A stretch of 64,000 nt of DNA from Saururus chinensis (lineage: Eukaryota > Streptophyta > Magnoliopsida > Piperales > Saururaceae), in contig CP141148.1 of assembly GCA_035235625.1 (NCBI GenBank), positions 16,307,057 to 16,371,056 on the forward strand, in the 5' to 3' direction. Shown one piece after another: positions 47,271 to 59,000 of this stretch. Both the position numbers and the translations under genes were made by a program. The notes below the pieces were generated by a model. It worked only from the letters and a program-made list of their open reading frames with translations, was not told the origin of the DNA and did not search any database. Positions within the stretch are counted from its first letter, which is position 1. Each line of letters opens with the position of its first letter.

Positions 47271-48003
47271 GGAATAAAAGGGGTTGTTTCAAAGGGGAAA
47301 GTCTAATCATATCACTTAATTGTATCCTGATTGATTACTTAATTGATTTTCTTCTTTAGCAATGATTAGATTCTAAATTAATCAAATAAATTAATAATTT
47401 ATTCAGCAATAAGTATATTTAAGTCTTCCTTTTGTTATCTAATCAGTCTCATTGTCTTTCCTTATATATATCAATCACAACTAATGAAAAGATTCTTCAT
47501 CTGTTGGCCTTGGGTTGGTTAACTAGCTATCCTTTTGCATGTCGGATTTGACCTATCTTCGGAATTGTGAATTGCTTCTTAAAATATTGGTTGTAGCCAC
47601 GGAAGTTTTCTTTCCTATTCCACCTGAATTGTATTAATCCAAATTATATATAAAAAGATATAGTCGAAATACTAAGGTTGTGTCAATCTATCGAAATCAG
47701 CTTCTTTCCGAAGTTGTTCTCTTGATGCAAATCTGAAATCTAATAGGTTCAAAAGGTTGTATTTGACAATTCCATGTATGTTTAGACCGTAAGGAGCCTA
47801 TTGAAGATTTTTAAATAGCTTTGGGTAGTTAGGCTTTACTTCCTCTTCTACTTAGATCCTGTTAAAGCGTATTTAGATTGTAAAGACAACTAAGGTTTAA
47901 ATCACCCATTTAAATAAAAATAGACCCAAACAAGTACTGAATTAACCCAAAATATGATTGTAATTCAAGATTTCAAAGCATTTAATTGAACATTATTTTA
48001 GTA

Positions 48004-51000
48004 CATTATGCACATTCAAAACTAACTTCATTTTTCAACGATTAAAATGATATAACTAGACCAAAAGTGGTCCGGTTAGTTTGTCGTTTATGGATTAGAT
48101 TTATTCTTATGAACTTAATAAATAATTAATTAATTTTATAAAACAACTAAATATACATGTGACGAGCTTGGGTGCTTTGTAATAAAATCACATAAGTTAA
48201 TGAAGAATAGTCAAATTGTGGCATTGCTTTCTCCAATTGATTCATAATTACAAATGTAACAAATCATTGGGAAGACTTTTTAAACTTTAAACAATATAAT
48301 GATTTATGCACATTCAAAATGAACTTTGGTTTTCATTGATTAAAATGATATAACTAGACCAAAAGTGGTCCAATTGGTTTGTTATTTAGTATGTTTAATT
48401 CATTCCTAAAAAATTAGTAAATGAGAAAGTATTTTTTTAAAATAAATAAATATACATTCCTGATGAGATTTGGTAAATTGCTCTAAAACTAGTTAAGCGA
48501 ATAACATCAAATAAGTTAACGAAGAACGGTCAAATTGTGGCATCGCTTTCTCTATTTGATTCATAATTTCGAACGTAACAAAAGATTGGCAGGACATTTT
48601 AAACGATATAATGATTTGTGCACATTCTTAACAAACTTCAGTTTTAATTGATTATAGGAAATAACTAAACCAAAAGTGATCCGATTTCTTCATCATTTTG
48701 TGCATTTTATTAATTCTTATAAACTGAGTAAATGCGTGCCTATTTTTAAAAAAGTAAATATACATTCGTGACTAGCTTTGGTGCTTTGTTTTAAAACTAG
48801 TTAAACAAATAAAATCACAAAAGCTATAGAAGAATGGTCAAATTGTGGCATCATTTTCTCCATTTGATTGATAATTAAGAATGTAACAAATAATTGGGAG
48901 GACTTGTTAAACTTTAAATGATATAACGATTTGTGTACATTCTTAACGAAGTTCGCTTTGAATCGATTAAATGCATAACTAGACAAAAAGTGGTCCGATT
49001 GGTTCGTCATTTAGTACATTTGATTCATTTTTTATAAACTTAGTAAATAGTATGTATTTATTTAAAACAACTAAATATACATTCGTGATAAGCATTGTTG
49101 CTTTATTGTAAAACTAGTTAAGCGAATAAAATCACATAAGTTAAGAAAGAACAGTCAAATTGTTGATCAATTTCTCCATTTGATTCGTAATTGCGAATAT
49201 AACAAATAATTGGAAGATCTTTCAAAACATTAAACTATATAATGATTTGTGCAAAATCTTGATGAACTTCAGTTTTAATCGATTAAAAGAAAATAACTAA
49301 ACAAAAAGTGGTCCAATTGGTTCATCGTTTTGTGCATTTAATTCGTTCTTACGGACTTGGTAAATAGGTATGTATTTCATTAAAAGGACTTAATATATTT
49401 ATGACTAGCTTGAGTCCTTTGTTCTAAAACTGGTTAAGCGAATAAAATCACATAAGTTAAGAAAGAACAGTTAAATTGTGGCTTCGTTTTCTCAATTTGG
49501 TTTGTATATAGGAACACAACAAATGATTAAGAGGTCTTTTTAAACTTTAAACGATATAACGATTTCTCCACATTTTTAACAGACTTTGGTTTTAATCGAT
49601 TATAAGGAAATAACTAGACCAAAAGTGGTCCAATTGGTTTGTGAGTATGTATTTTTTTAAAATGACTAAATATACATTTATGACTAGCTTGGGTGCTTTG
49701 TTCTAAAACTAGTTAAGTGAATAAAATCACAAAATTTAAAAAGAATTGTCAAATTGTGGCATCGCTTTCTCCATTTGACATTCTTAACGATCTTCGGTTT
49801 TATTCGATTTAAAGGATAAAACAAGATCAAAAGTGGTCCGATTGGTTTATCATTAAGTTAATTTAATTTATTTTTGCAAACATAGTAAATGAGTACGTAT
49901 TTATTTCAAACAACTAAATAAACATTCGTGATGAGCTTATTTTCTTTGTTCTCAAACTAGTTAAGGTAATAAAATCACATAGGTTAAGGAAGAACAGTCA
50001 AAGTGTGGCATTGCATTCTCTATTTGATTCGTAATTACTAACATAATAAATGATTAATAAGTCTTTAAAAACATTAAACAATATAACAATTTGTGCACAT
50101 TCTAAATGATCTTTAATTTTCATCGATTAAAAGGATATAACTAGACCAAAAGTGGTCCATTGGTTCGTCGGATAGTGTGTTTGATTCATTCTTGAAAACT
50201 GAGTAAACCATTACGTGTTTTTTAAAACATGTAAATAAACATTCGTGACGAGTTTGGGTGGTTTGTTCTAAAATTAGTTACGCAAATAAAATCACATAAA
50301 TTAAGGAAGACTGGTCAAATTGGGGCATCACTTTATCCATTTGATTCGTAATTATGATTGTAACAAATGATCCCGGTCTTTTTAAACTTTAGATGATATA
50401 ACAATTTGTGTACATTCTTTACGAACTTCAGTTAGAATCGATTAAAAAGAAATAACCAAACCAAAAGTGGTCCAATTGGTTCGTTGTTTAGTGCATTTGA
50501 TTCTTTCTTACAAACTTAGTAGTGAGTACGTGGTTCTTTAAAAGAACTAAATATACATTCTTGGCTAACTTGGGTGTTTGTTTAAAGCAAAGAAAATAAC
50601 ATAAGTTAAGGAAGAATGATCAAATTGTGGCATCGCTTTCTTAATTTGATTCGTAATTATAAATGTATCAAATGATTAGGATGCCTTTTTAAGCTTCCAA
50701 CGATATCATAATTTGTTCACATTCTTAACGAACTTCCGTTTGATTAAAAAGATATAAATAGACCAAAAGTGGTCCGATTGGTTTGTCATTTAGTGCGTTT
50801 AATTAGTTTTTATGAAATTAGTAAATGAGTACGTATTTCTTTAAAACAACTAAATAAACATTGATGACAAGATTGGTGCTTTGTTCTAAAACCAGTTAAG
50901 CGAATAAAATCACATAAGTTAAGGAAGAACAGTGAAATTATGACATTGTTTTCTCCATTTGATTCGTAATTACAAACGTAACAAATGATTGAGAGGATTT

Positions 51001-52441
51001 TTTATACTTTAAAAGATATAACAATTTGTTCCAATTATTAACAAACTTTGGTTTTAATCGATTGAAAGAAAATAACTAGACCAAAAGTGGTTTGATTGGT
51101 TCATCATTTTGTGTATATGGTTCATTCTTACCAACTTAGTAAATGAGTACACATTTCTTTAAAAGAACTAAATATACTTTGTGACTAGCTTGGGTGTTTT
51201 ATCTAAAACTAGTTAAGCGAATAAAATCACGTAAGTTAAGGAAGAACGGTCAAATTGTTGCATCGCTTTCTACATTTGATTCATAATTACAAATGTAATG
51301 AATGATTAGGAGGTCTTTTGAAAACATTGAACGATATAAAGATTTGTGTGCATTCTAAATGAACTTCATTATTCATTGACTAAAAGGATATATCTAGACC
51401 AAAAGTGATCCGATTGGTTCGTCGTTTAGTACATTTGATTTATTCTTACAAATTTAGTAAATGAGTAAGTATTTTTTTATAACAACTAAATATACATTCA
51501 TGATGAGCTTGTTTACTTAGTTGCAAAACTATTTAAGCGAGTAAAATTACATAACTTAAGGAAGAATGTTCAAATTGTGGCATTATTTTCTCTATTTAAT
51601 TCGTAATTTTGAACGTAACAAATCATTAAGAGCTATTTTTAAACTCTAAAAGATGTAATAATTTATACACAATCTTAAAGAACTTCGGTTTTAATCGATT
51701 AAAATGAAATAACTAGACCAAAAGTGGCCCGCTTGGTTCAACATTTAGTACATTCAACTCATTCTTATGAACTTAGTAAACAAGTACGTATTTCATTAAA
51801 AAAACTAATTGTACATTCATTATGAGCTTTGTTGCTTTGTTTTAAAACTAGTTAAGCAAATAAAATTACAAAAATGAAGGAGGAATGGCCAAATTGTGGC
51901 ATTGCTTTCTCCTTTTAATTCATAATTTTGAGTGTAACAAATGATAGAGGGGTTTTTTTAAACTTTAAATGATATAACAATTTGAGAACTTAATTAACGA
52001 ATATCAGTTTTAATAAATTAAAAGGAAATAACTAGACCAAAAGTCGTCTGATTGGTTCGTCATTTTGTACGTTTGATTTGTTCTTACGAACATAGTAAAT
52101 AAGTTTGTATTTATTTAAAAAAACTAAATATACATTTATGGCTAGCTTTGGCGCTTTGTTCTAAAACTAGTTAAGTGAATAAAATCACATAAGTTAAAGA
52201 AGAATATCCAAATTGTTACATCGCTTTCTCTATTTCATTCGTTATTACAAACATAACAAATGATTAGGTGGTCTTTCAAAACTTTAAATAATATAACGAT
52301 TTGTGAACATTCTAAACGAACTTTTGTTTTCATTGATTCAAAGGATATAACTAGATTAGAAGTGGTCCGATTGGTTCATCGTATAGTGTGTTTGATTCAT
52401 TCTTGCGAACTTAGTAAATCATTAAGTATTTTTTTAAAACA
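48004..52441 (+). repeat. Satellite array, block 6 (about 14 monomers) with alternating types
   Basis: Head-to-tail monomers. Two types can be told apart by GGATATAAC (A) versus GAAATAAC (B) after the ATCGATTAAAA dyad; B copies often also have ATTTTGTGC and GACTAGC. Across 50132, 50448, 50751, 51068, 51385 and 51705 the order is A-B-A-B-A-B with steps of 303-320 bases. A monomer near 49640 is shortened. The block ends inside a monomer at about 52441. Confidence 0.95.
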
Positions 52442-52555
52442 TCTAGCCTTGCCAACCAAAAAGGGCACATAGCTCAAGATTGCCCCAACAAAACTAACAC
52501 TGATGATTCACGTCATATCGAGGATGAAATGCCTATTAAGGGGGGAAGGATGTAA
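52442..52555 (+). pseudogene. Gag C-terminal fragment with partial zinc knuckle, ending inside the LTR
   Basis: The open frame reads LANQKGHIAQDCPNK, matching the second half of a CCHC knuckle (C-x2-C-x4-H-x4-C). The His and last Cys remain, while the first two Cys are lost at the break. The frame continues through an acidic stretch (TDDSRHIEDEM), across the purine tract (KGGRM), and stops at the TAA inside the first bases of the LTR (TGTAAC). Gag, which packages element RNA, would then be the last coding part before the 3' LTR. The rest of the gene is missing to the left. Confidence 0.75.
52538..52550 (+). other. Polypurine tract before the 2.5-kb LTR
   Basis: AAGGGGGGAAGGA is 13 uninterrupted purines ending directly at TGTAACACCCC. 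Confidence 0.9.
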
Positions 52556-55096
52556 CACCCCAAATTCTAGGTAAATTTTTTTCTTTCTTTGCTTGTGTGT
52601 GTTTAATTAGTTGCCCAATTTACTTTCAAACTCTATGATTGTTTTGTATGTTAACCGGTGAGGTTTTTGGTCCAACAGTTGTATGGCAAGGGGCAAACCA
52701 CTTAGGGGTCAGGGATCCTGAACCACTCACTATAAGGGGGTCCGGCCCACTAGAATTGTGTTTTTCAGTAATTAAGGGAGAGTCCTAAGGGGGGAGGACA
52801 CTTAAAAGGAGGATGAGGAGGCTGCCCCTAGATTGTAGGGGGCAACCCCTACAAACTATGGGGAGGTCATTAGTGGCTCTAGGAGAGGCTCCCATTTTAT
52901 AGGTGGGGGGATTTAAGATGATTTCGGAGGAGTCCACCCACTTTAGTTCATCCCTCCAATTGGCCCAAAATCCTAGAAACTAGGAGGGGTTTTTATAAAA
53001 GGAAAAAGGGGGGGCACTCTTTTGCTTGGTTCTACCTACCTCTTCTCCCTCCTCTTCCTTCTCCCTGCAAGGACCTCCATAACCAGTAGTTGTAGAGGGC
53101 GCAAAGCAGCCACATTTAGATTGAATTAAAGGCCAATAGCTAAGAGCTTTGGGGATGAATTGGTAGAGGTAGGTGCATCTTTTTACAATCTTAAGCATGA
53201 GATTTTGGTAGATGCAATTGTCAGCCTTACTCTAAGGGGTTTTGATGTCATGAATCATCCTTATTTAGTTTGGAATGGTTGTGACTTTTATCTCCTGTAT
53301 ATGGCCTGATTTGTGCATACATGATTCTGATTTCTATCAAGTATATTAGCCCTGATTTGTGCAAGCATTTTGTTGATTTTTGTCATCTACCTTAGCCCTA
53401 ATTTATGCATGAATGACTCTAACTTTAATCATGTATATTATCCTTAATTTGGGTACAAACTCTACTAAATTTAATCCTTGGTTTGTGACCTTAGTTTAGG
53501 CCATACTTTTGTCTATTTAGTCTCTGGTTTGTGGCCTTAGTTTTGGCCATACAAGTCAATTTAATCCCTGATTTAAAGCCTTGGTTTAGGCTCTACTTTG
53601 GTCAATTAAATCCTTGATTTGAAACCTTGGCTTAGGCTCTACTTTGGTTAATTAAATCCTTGATTTAGAGTAAGTTTAGCCTATATTTTTGTCAATTTAA
53701 ATCCTTCATTTGCAGCTTTGGTTTAGGCTATAGTCTCGCCTATTTAACCCTAAATTCTCAGCCTTGGTTTATTGTCAAATTAATACATGATTCTTAGCTT
53801 TGATCTATGGTATAATCTTGCTGATTGAATCCCTAATTTTGTGCCTTAATTTATGATATATCCATGCTTATTGAGCCTCTGAATTTCAGCCTAAGATGCC
53901 TTTGAATATCAGCTTAAGATGTTTCTTAATTTCAACCTAAGATGCCTCTACATTTCAGCCTATGATGTCTCTGAATTTCAGCCTATGTTGTCCTAAAATT
54001 CAGCCTTATTGTGATAAGTTGAATGATGATGGCTGTATCAGCCTAAAGTTGTCATGTTGGTGGTTGACTTGAGTTGTTCATCTCAGCCACAATCTGATTC
54101 ATTATATGGTTGAATTAGTTATTTTATCTCAGCATAAGTCTGAGTCATTGTCATATTGATTTAGTTCACCTGCTTAAGCCCTAAATCTGTCTATTATCTT
54201 GCCAATCATAAGAGTCAGTTGCATACATGATAGGTTGTGTTTAGTATTTAATTTTTTTGGCTACATTAAGACATATGTTCATTTAGCATTGTGTTAGTTC
54301 ACAGCAATAGCCATGGCGGTAATTTTTCAAACCTTTGTGGTCTCCATTCCTCTAGGCTTTGGTTCTCTGCAAATGCCCAAACCAGGTTTTTGATCATCAT
54401 GGAAGGCTCATCTACCTCTAGCCAGTGTGACCATAAGTACAGCTGATACCTATATCTTTAGACCCTGGTAGTGTGCAATACTCCTTATGAACGGAAGTCG
54501 GTTTTTTAGATAACAATAATGAATTGTTTTTTGAACGGCATAAATATTAGTTGAGTTGTTCAAGTTTGCATTAGTTAAAGGCTAGTTTGGGAGTGTTGTT
54601 TATTGATAACCAGTACTATGTATATTACCTTTATGTGGTATCTTTTTCAGGATGTTTTCCATTGTATTGATAGATGATTTCCATTTTTTTTGTACATTAT
54701 CATAATCTCTTGATTTAGGGTGGTTTTTCATGCCACCTACTAAGTCTTTATAGAAATACTCATGCATCTTTTGACGCAGGAACAACACCAGTTTTAGAGT
54801 AGCAGATTTTTTTAGCAGGAGTTGCCAAGAGTTAGCAAGGTAGATTCTCTGCAAGCAATAGGACTTTAGTTTCTATATTTCATGCTAAATTGTAATAAGG
54901 TACTATGTTGCCATCAGATTTCTAATCATGTTATTTTGTTATGTTATATTTGCACTTGGCTGAGCCAAGATCCTGGTTAATTAATATTTTGCCTTAGTAT
55001 GTAATTTATTTATGTGTTGTGATGTTAGCTTGGTAAGTTAACACCCTGAGTTTGCATTGCTACATGTTTATATGAATGAAAACCTGGGGTGTTACA
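52551..55096 (+). repeat. LTR, TGTAACACCCC family (2546 bp)
   Basis: It begins TGTAACACCCCA and ends TGGGGTGTTACA, a 12-base perfect inverted terminus. A TATA-like TTTATAAAAGG lies near 52992-53002. Degenerate ~57-bp repeats with TTGGTTTAGGC fill 53390-53990. The 3' part shares CATCATGGAAGGCTCA, CCACCTACTAAGT and TTGTAATAAGGTAC with the LTR at 19051-28443. Short open frames inside it have no family match that I recognise. Confidence 0.88.
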
Positions 55097-55501
55097 TTTA
55101 GTGCGTTTGATTCATTTTTATGAACTTAATAAATGAGTATCTATTTCCTTTTAATACAACTAAATATTCACTAGTGACAAGCTTTGGTGCTTAATTCTAA
55201 AACTAGTGAAGCGAATAAAATCATATAAGTTAAGGGAGAACGATCAAATTGTGTCATCGCTTTCTCCATTTGATTCATAAATACGAACCTAAGTAATGAT
55301 TGAGAAGTCATTTTAAACTTTAAACAATAGAACTATTTGTGCATAATCCTAACAAACTTCGATTTAATAAATTAAAATGATATAACTAGACCAAAATTGG
55401 TCCAATTGGTTCATCATTTTGTGCGTTTGTTTCGTTCGTACGAACTTAGTAAATGAGTGCATATTTCTTTAAAAGAACTAAAATACATTCATGACTAGCA
55501 A
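55097..55501 (+). repeat. Satellite array, block 7 (about 1.3 monomers)
   Basis: It starts at TTTAGTGCGTTTG directly after the LTR and ends at ATGACTAGC before a chromovirus LTR. It includes a type-B marker, ATTTTGTGCG. Confidence 0.94.
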
Positions 55502-56089
55502 TGTTGTTCCCGGTTTGGGCACAAACAGTACCTTGAACTCTCATTCAGGAAAGGGGAGGAAGGAAGAAGAAAGGGGAGAAATTCAGAGTAATTTCTATTG
55601 TATAACCAAATGAAGGGGGAGAAGGATGCCCCATATAGGGAGTCATGCCTTCTCTTAGGGAGTCATGCCAGCTAGTGGGCCCAGCTAATCCATAGGGCCA
55701 CTAGTCATGCCACCTACTTATTACATAAACAAATACAAAATAAAGTATCCTAATACAATCAAATAAGAGGTAAATAGAGCTAAAAGAGAGCTTAGGTGAA
55801 CATGCACAACACTCCGCCATGCTTCCGCTATTCACCTTGACCTCAAGGCAACCATGCTGGGTAGCGAGCCATGAACTCATCCTTGGACATCCAAGTAGCA
55901 TCCTCAAGGGGTTGGCCCTACCAAGAAATGAGCACCTCTATAATGATATGGCCGGAACTGCGAACCCGATGCTTATCAAGCACCGAGGTCGGAACAAGAT
56001 CTATAGGTGGGATCAGCCCCATTAAGGGAGGAGGTGGAGCATCAGTGGCTAAGGAAGTGTCACACACACAGCAGTGGAGTCGGGAGACA
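55502..56089 (-). mobile_element. Chromovirus 3' end: LTR and chromodomain remnant
   Basis: An LTR of about 310 bp (55502-55811, TGTTGTTCCCGGTTTGGG to CATGCACAACA) is followed by the pol C-terminus. It is a diverged relative of the element at 9208-14570: both have GCACAACACTCC, CTTCCGCTA, TCACCTTG and CTCAAGGC at the LTR/internal junction. The rest of the element is missing. Satellite resumes at about 56090 only some 10-20 bases further along the monomer than where it stopped, so the insertion point is nearly preserved. Confidence 0.83.
55820..56050 (-). pseudogene. Chromodomain remnant of a second chromovirus
   Basis: The minus-strand translation gives VLDKHRVRSSGHIIIEVLIS, Trp, a stop in place of Gln or Lys, then GQPLEDATWMSKDEF and MARYPAW. 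This is a clear plant chromovirus chromodomain with both key Trp positions (SW and TW) kept. One in-frame stop is visible within the domain. It is better preserved than the copy at 9640-9860. Chromodomains bind modified histone tails and direct integration. Confidence 0.8.
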
Positions 56090-59000
56090 TTATTCTAAAA
56101 CAAGTTATGGGAATAAAATCACATAAGTTATGGAAGAACGGTAAAATTGTGGCCTCACTTTCTCAAGTTGATTCATAATTATGAACATAATAAATGATTA
56201 TGAAGACTTTTTAAACTTTACACGATATAACAATTTGTGGAAATTCTTAACAAACTTTGGTTTTAATCGATCAAAATGATAATAATAGGACCAAAAGTGG
56301 TCTAATTGGTTCATCGCTTTGTGCGTTTGATTCATTCTTACGAACTTAGTAAATAAGTATGTATTTCTTATAAAAAACTAAATATACATTTGTGACTAGC
56401 TTGGATGTTGTGTTCTAAAACTATTTAAGGGAATAAAATCAAATAAATTAAGGAAGAACAGTTAAATTGTGGCATTGCTTTATCTATTAATAACGAACGT
56501 AATACATGATTAGGAGGACTTTTTAAAATTTAAACGATATAATGATTTGTGCACATTCTTATCGAACTTTGGTTTTAATCGATTAAATGGATATAAGTTG
56601 ACCAAAAGTAGTCCAATCGTTTAATTCGTTCTTACAAACATAATAAATAAGTACATATTTCTTTAAAAGAACTAAATATACATTCGTGACGAGCTTAGGT
56701 GCTTTGTTCTAAAACTAGCTAAGCGAATAAAATTAAATAAGTTAAGGAATAATGGTTAAATTATTGCCTCACTCTCTCCATTTGATTCATAATTATGAAC
56801 GTTACAAATGATTAGGAGTCTTTTTAAACTTTAAGTAATATAACGATTTGTAAACATTCTTATCAAATTTTGGTTTTATTTGATTAAAACGATATGACAA
56901 GACTAAAAGTGGTCTGATTGCTTCATCATTTAGTGCGTATGATTCGTTATTATGAACTTAGTATATGAGTGCGTATTTCTTTAAAAAAACTAAATATATA
57001 TTTTTGACGAGCTTGTGTGCTTTGTTCTAAAACTAGTTAAAGGAATAAAATCACATAAGTTAAGTAAGAACAGTCAAATTGTGGCCTTGTTTTCTCTATT
57101 TGATTCGTAATTACGAACATAATAAATAGTTGGGAGGCCTTTTAAACTTTTAACAATATAATAATTTATGCATATTCTTAACAAACTTTAGTTTTAATCT
57201 ACTAAAAGGATATATATAACTAGACCAAAAGTGGTCCGATTGGTTCGTCGTTTAGTGCATTTGATTCGTTTTTACGAACTTAGTAAATGAGTATGTATTT
57301 CTTTAAAAGAACTAAATATACATTTGTAACGAGCTTAGTTGCATTGTTAAATATACATTCGTCACAAGCTTAGGTGCTTTGTTCTAAAAATAGTTAAGTG
57401 AATAAAATCACATAAGTTAAGGAAGAATGGTAAAATTGTGGCATCAATTTATCCATATGATTTGTAATTACAAATGTAACAAATGATGCATTTTTAAACT
57501 CATAACGATTTGTACACACAAAAATAAAAAACTTTAGTTTTAATCGATTAAAACGATATAACAGAACCAAAAGTGGTCTGATTCGTTCATCATTTAGTGC
57601 ATGTGATTCTTTATTATGAATAAGTAAACGAGTACGCTTTAAAACAACTAAATACACATTCATGACGAGCTTGCTTTCTTTAGTTTTAAAACTAGTTATG
57701 GGAATAAAATTACAAACGTTAAGGAAGAACAATTAAATTGTGGCCTCATTTTCTCCATTTGATTCATAATTATAAACGTATTAAATTATTGAGAGGTCTT
57801 TTTAAACCTTAAATGATATAACGATTTGTGCATATTATTAACAAACTTCAATTTTAATTGATTAATATAATATAAGTAGACCAAAAGTGGTCCAATTAGT
57901 TAATCATTTAGTGCGTTTGATTTGTTCTTATGAACATAGTAAATAAGTTAGTATTTCTTTATAATAACTAAATATACATTCGTCACGAGCTTGGTTGCTT
58001 TGTTCGAAAACTAGTTGAGTGAATAAAATCACATAAGCTAAGAAAAAATGGTCAAATTGTGGCACCATTTTCTCCATTTGATTTGTAATTATGAACATAA
58101 CAAATGATTAGAAGGCATTTTTAAACATTAAACAATATAATAATTTATGCACATTCTTAACGAATTTTGGTTTTAATTGATTAAAATGATATAATTAGAC
58201 CAAAAGTGGTCTGATTGGTTTGTTGTTTAGTACGTTTGATTCATGTAGATGAACTTAGGAAATAAGTTTGTATTTCTTTAAAATAACTAAATATACATTC
58301 GTGACAAGCTTGGGTACTTTGTTCTAAAACTAGTTAAGGGAATAAAATCACATAAGTTAAGGAAGAACGGTCAAATTGTAGCCTAACTTTCTCCATTTGA
58401 TTTGTAATTATGAACGCAATAAATGATTAGGAGGGCTTTTAAAACTTTAAACGACATAACAATTTGTAAACATTCTTAACGAACTTCAGTTTTAATTGAT
58501 TAAAAAAACATAAGTAGACCAAAAGTGGTCCAATTGGTTCATCGTTTAGTACATTTGATTCATTCTTATGAACATAGTAAATGAGTACGTATTTTTTTAA
58601 AATAACTAAATATACATTCGTGACGAACTTGAGTGTTTTGTTCTAAAACCAGCTAAGCGAATAAAATTATGTAAGTTAAGGAAGAATGGTTAAATTGTGG
58701 TATCACTTGCTTTATTTGATTCATAATTATGAATGTAATAATGATTTGGAGGACTTTATAAACTTTAAATGATATAACGATTTATAGACATTCTTAATGA
58801 ACTTCGGTTTTAATTAATTATAAAGATATAAGTAAGCCAAAAGTAGTCTAATCGATTTGTCGTGTAGTGCGGTTAATTAATTCTTACGAACATAGTAAAT
58901 AAGTTGGTATTTCTTTACAATAACTATGTATAAATTCGTAAAGAACTTGGTTGCATTGTTCTAAAACTAGTTACGTGAATAAGATTGTGTAAGTTAAGGA

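Larger units (their letters stand above)
45831..48003 (-). mobile_element. Degenerate gypsy (Athila/Tat-like) gag plus partial LTR
   Basis: On the minus strand a decayed gag (about 46100-46660) is followed upstream by LTR sequence (about 46840-48003) that matches the solo LTR at 60923-62358. Shared LTR blocks include ATCACCTCTAGCCTTAGCT-like text, CCCTTTTATTTATAGGAATA, CAATGATTAGATT and CATGTTTAGACC. The LTR outer end is cut (CATTATTTTA joins satellite directly), and the LTR inner end and PBS are missing, so gag runs straight into mid-LTR sequence. The left edge stops at 45831 in the gag linker. Remnants of the same lineage therefore occur at least three times in the window. Confidence 0.78.
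52442..55096 (+). mobile_element. LTR retrotransposon 3' end: gag tail, polypurine tract and 2.5-kb LTR
   Basis: Satellite is broken at about 52441 and followed by a short coding remnant with a zinc knuckle, a 13-base purine run and an LTR of 2546 bp. The satellite resumes at 55097 in a different register, so the rest of the element was lost by deletion. The LTR is the same family as the split LTR at 19051-28443. No RT or integrase remnant lies between the knuckle and the LTR, which is unusual for an autonomous gypsy element. Confidence 0.82.

Noticed and set aside
52551-55096. DNA transposon, because of perfect inverted ends TGTAACACCCCA...TGGGGTGTTACA
   Set aside because: A purine tract and gag tail directly precede it, it has TG...CA ends and a related copy of the same size, all of which fit an LTR. 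No transposase or matching target duplication is present.
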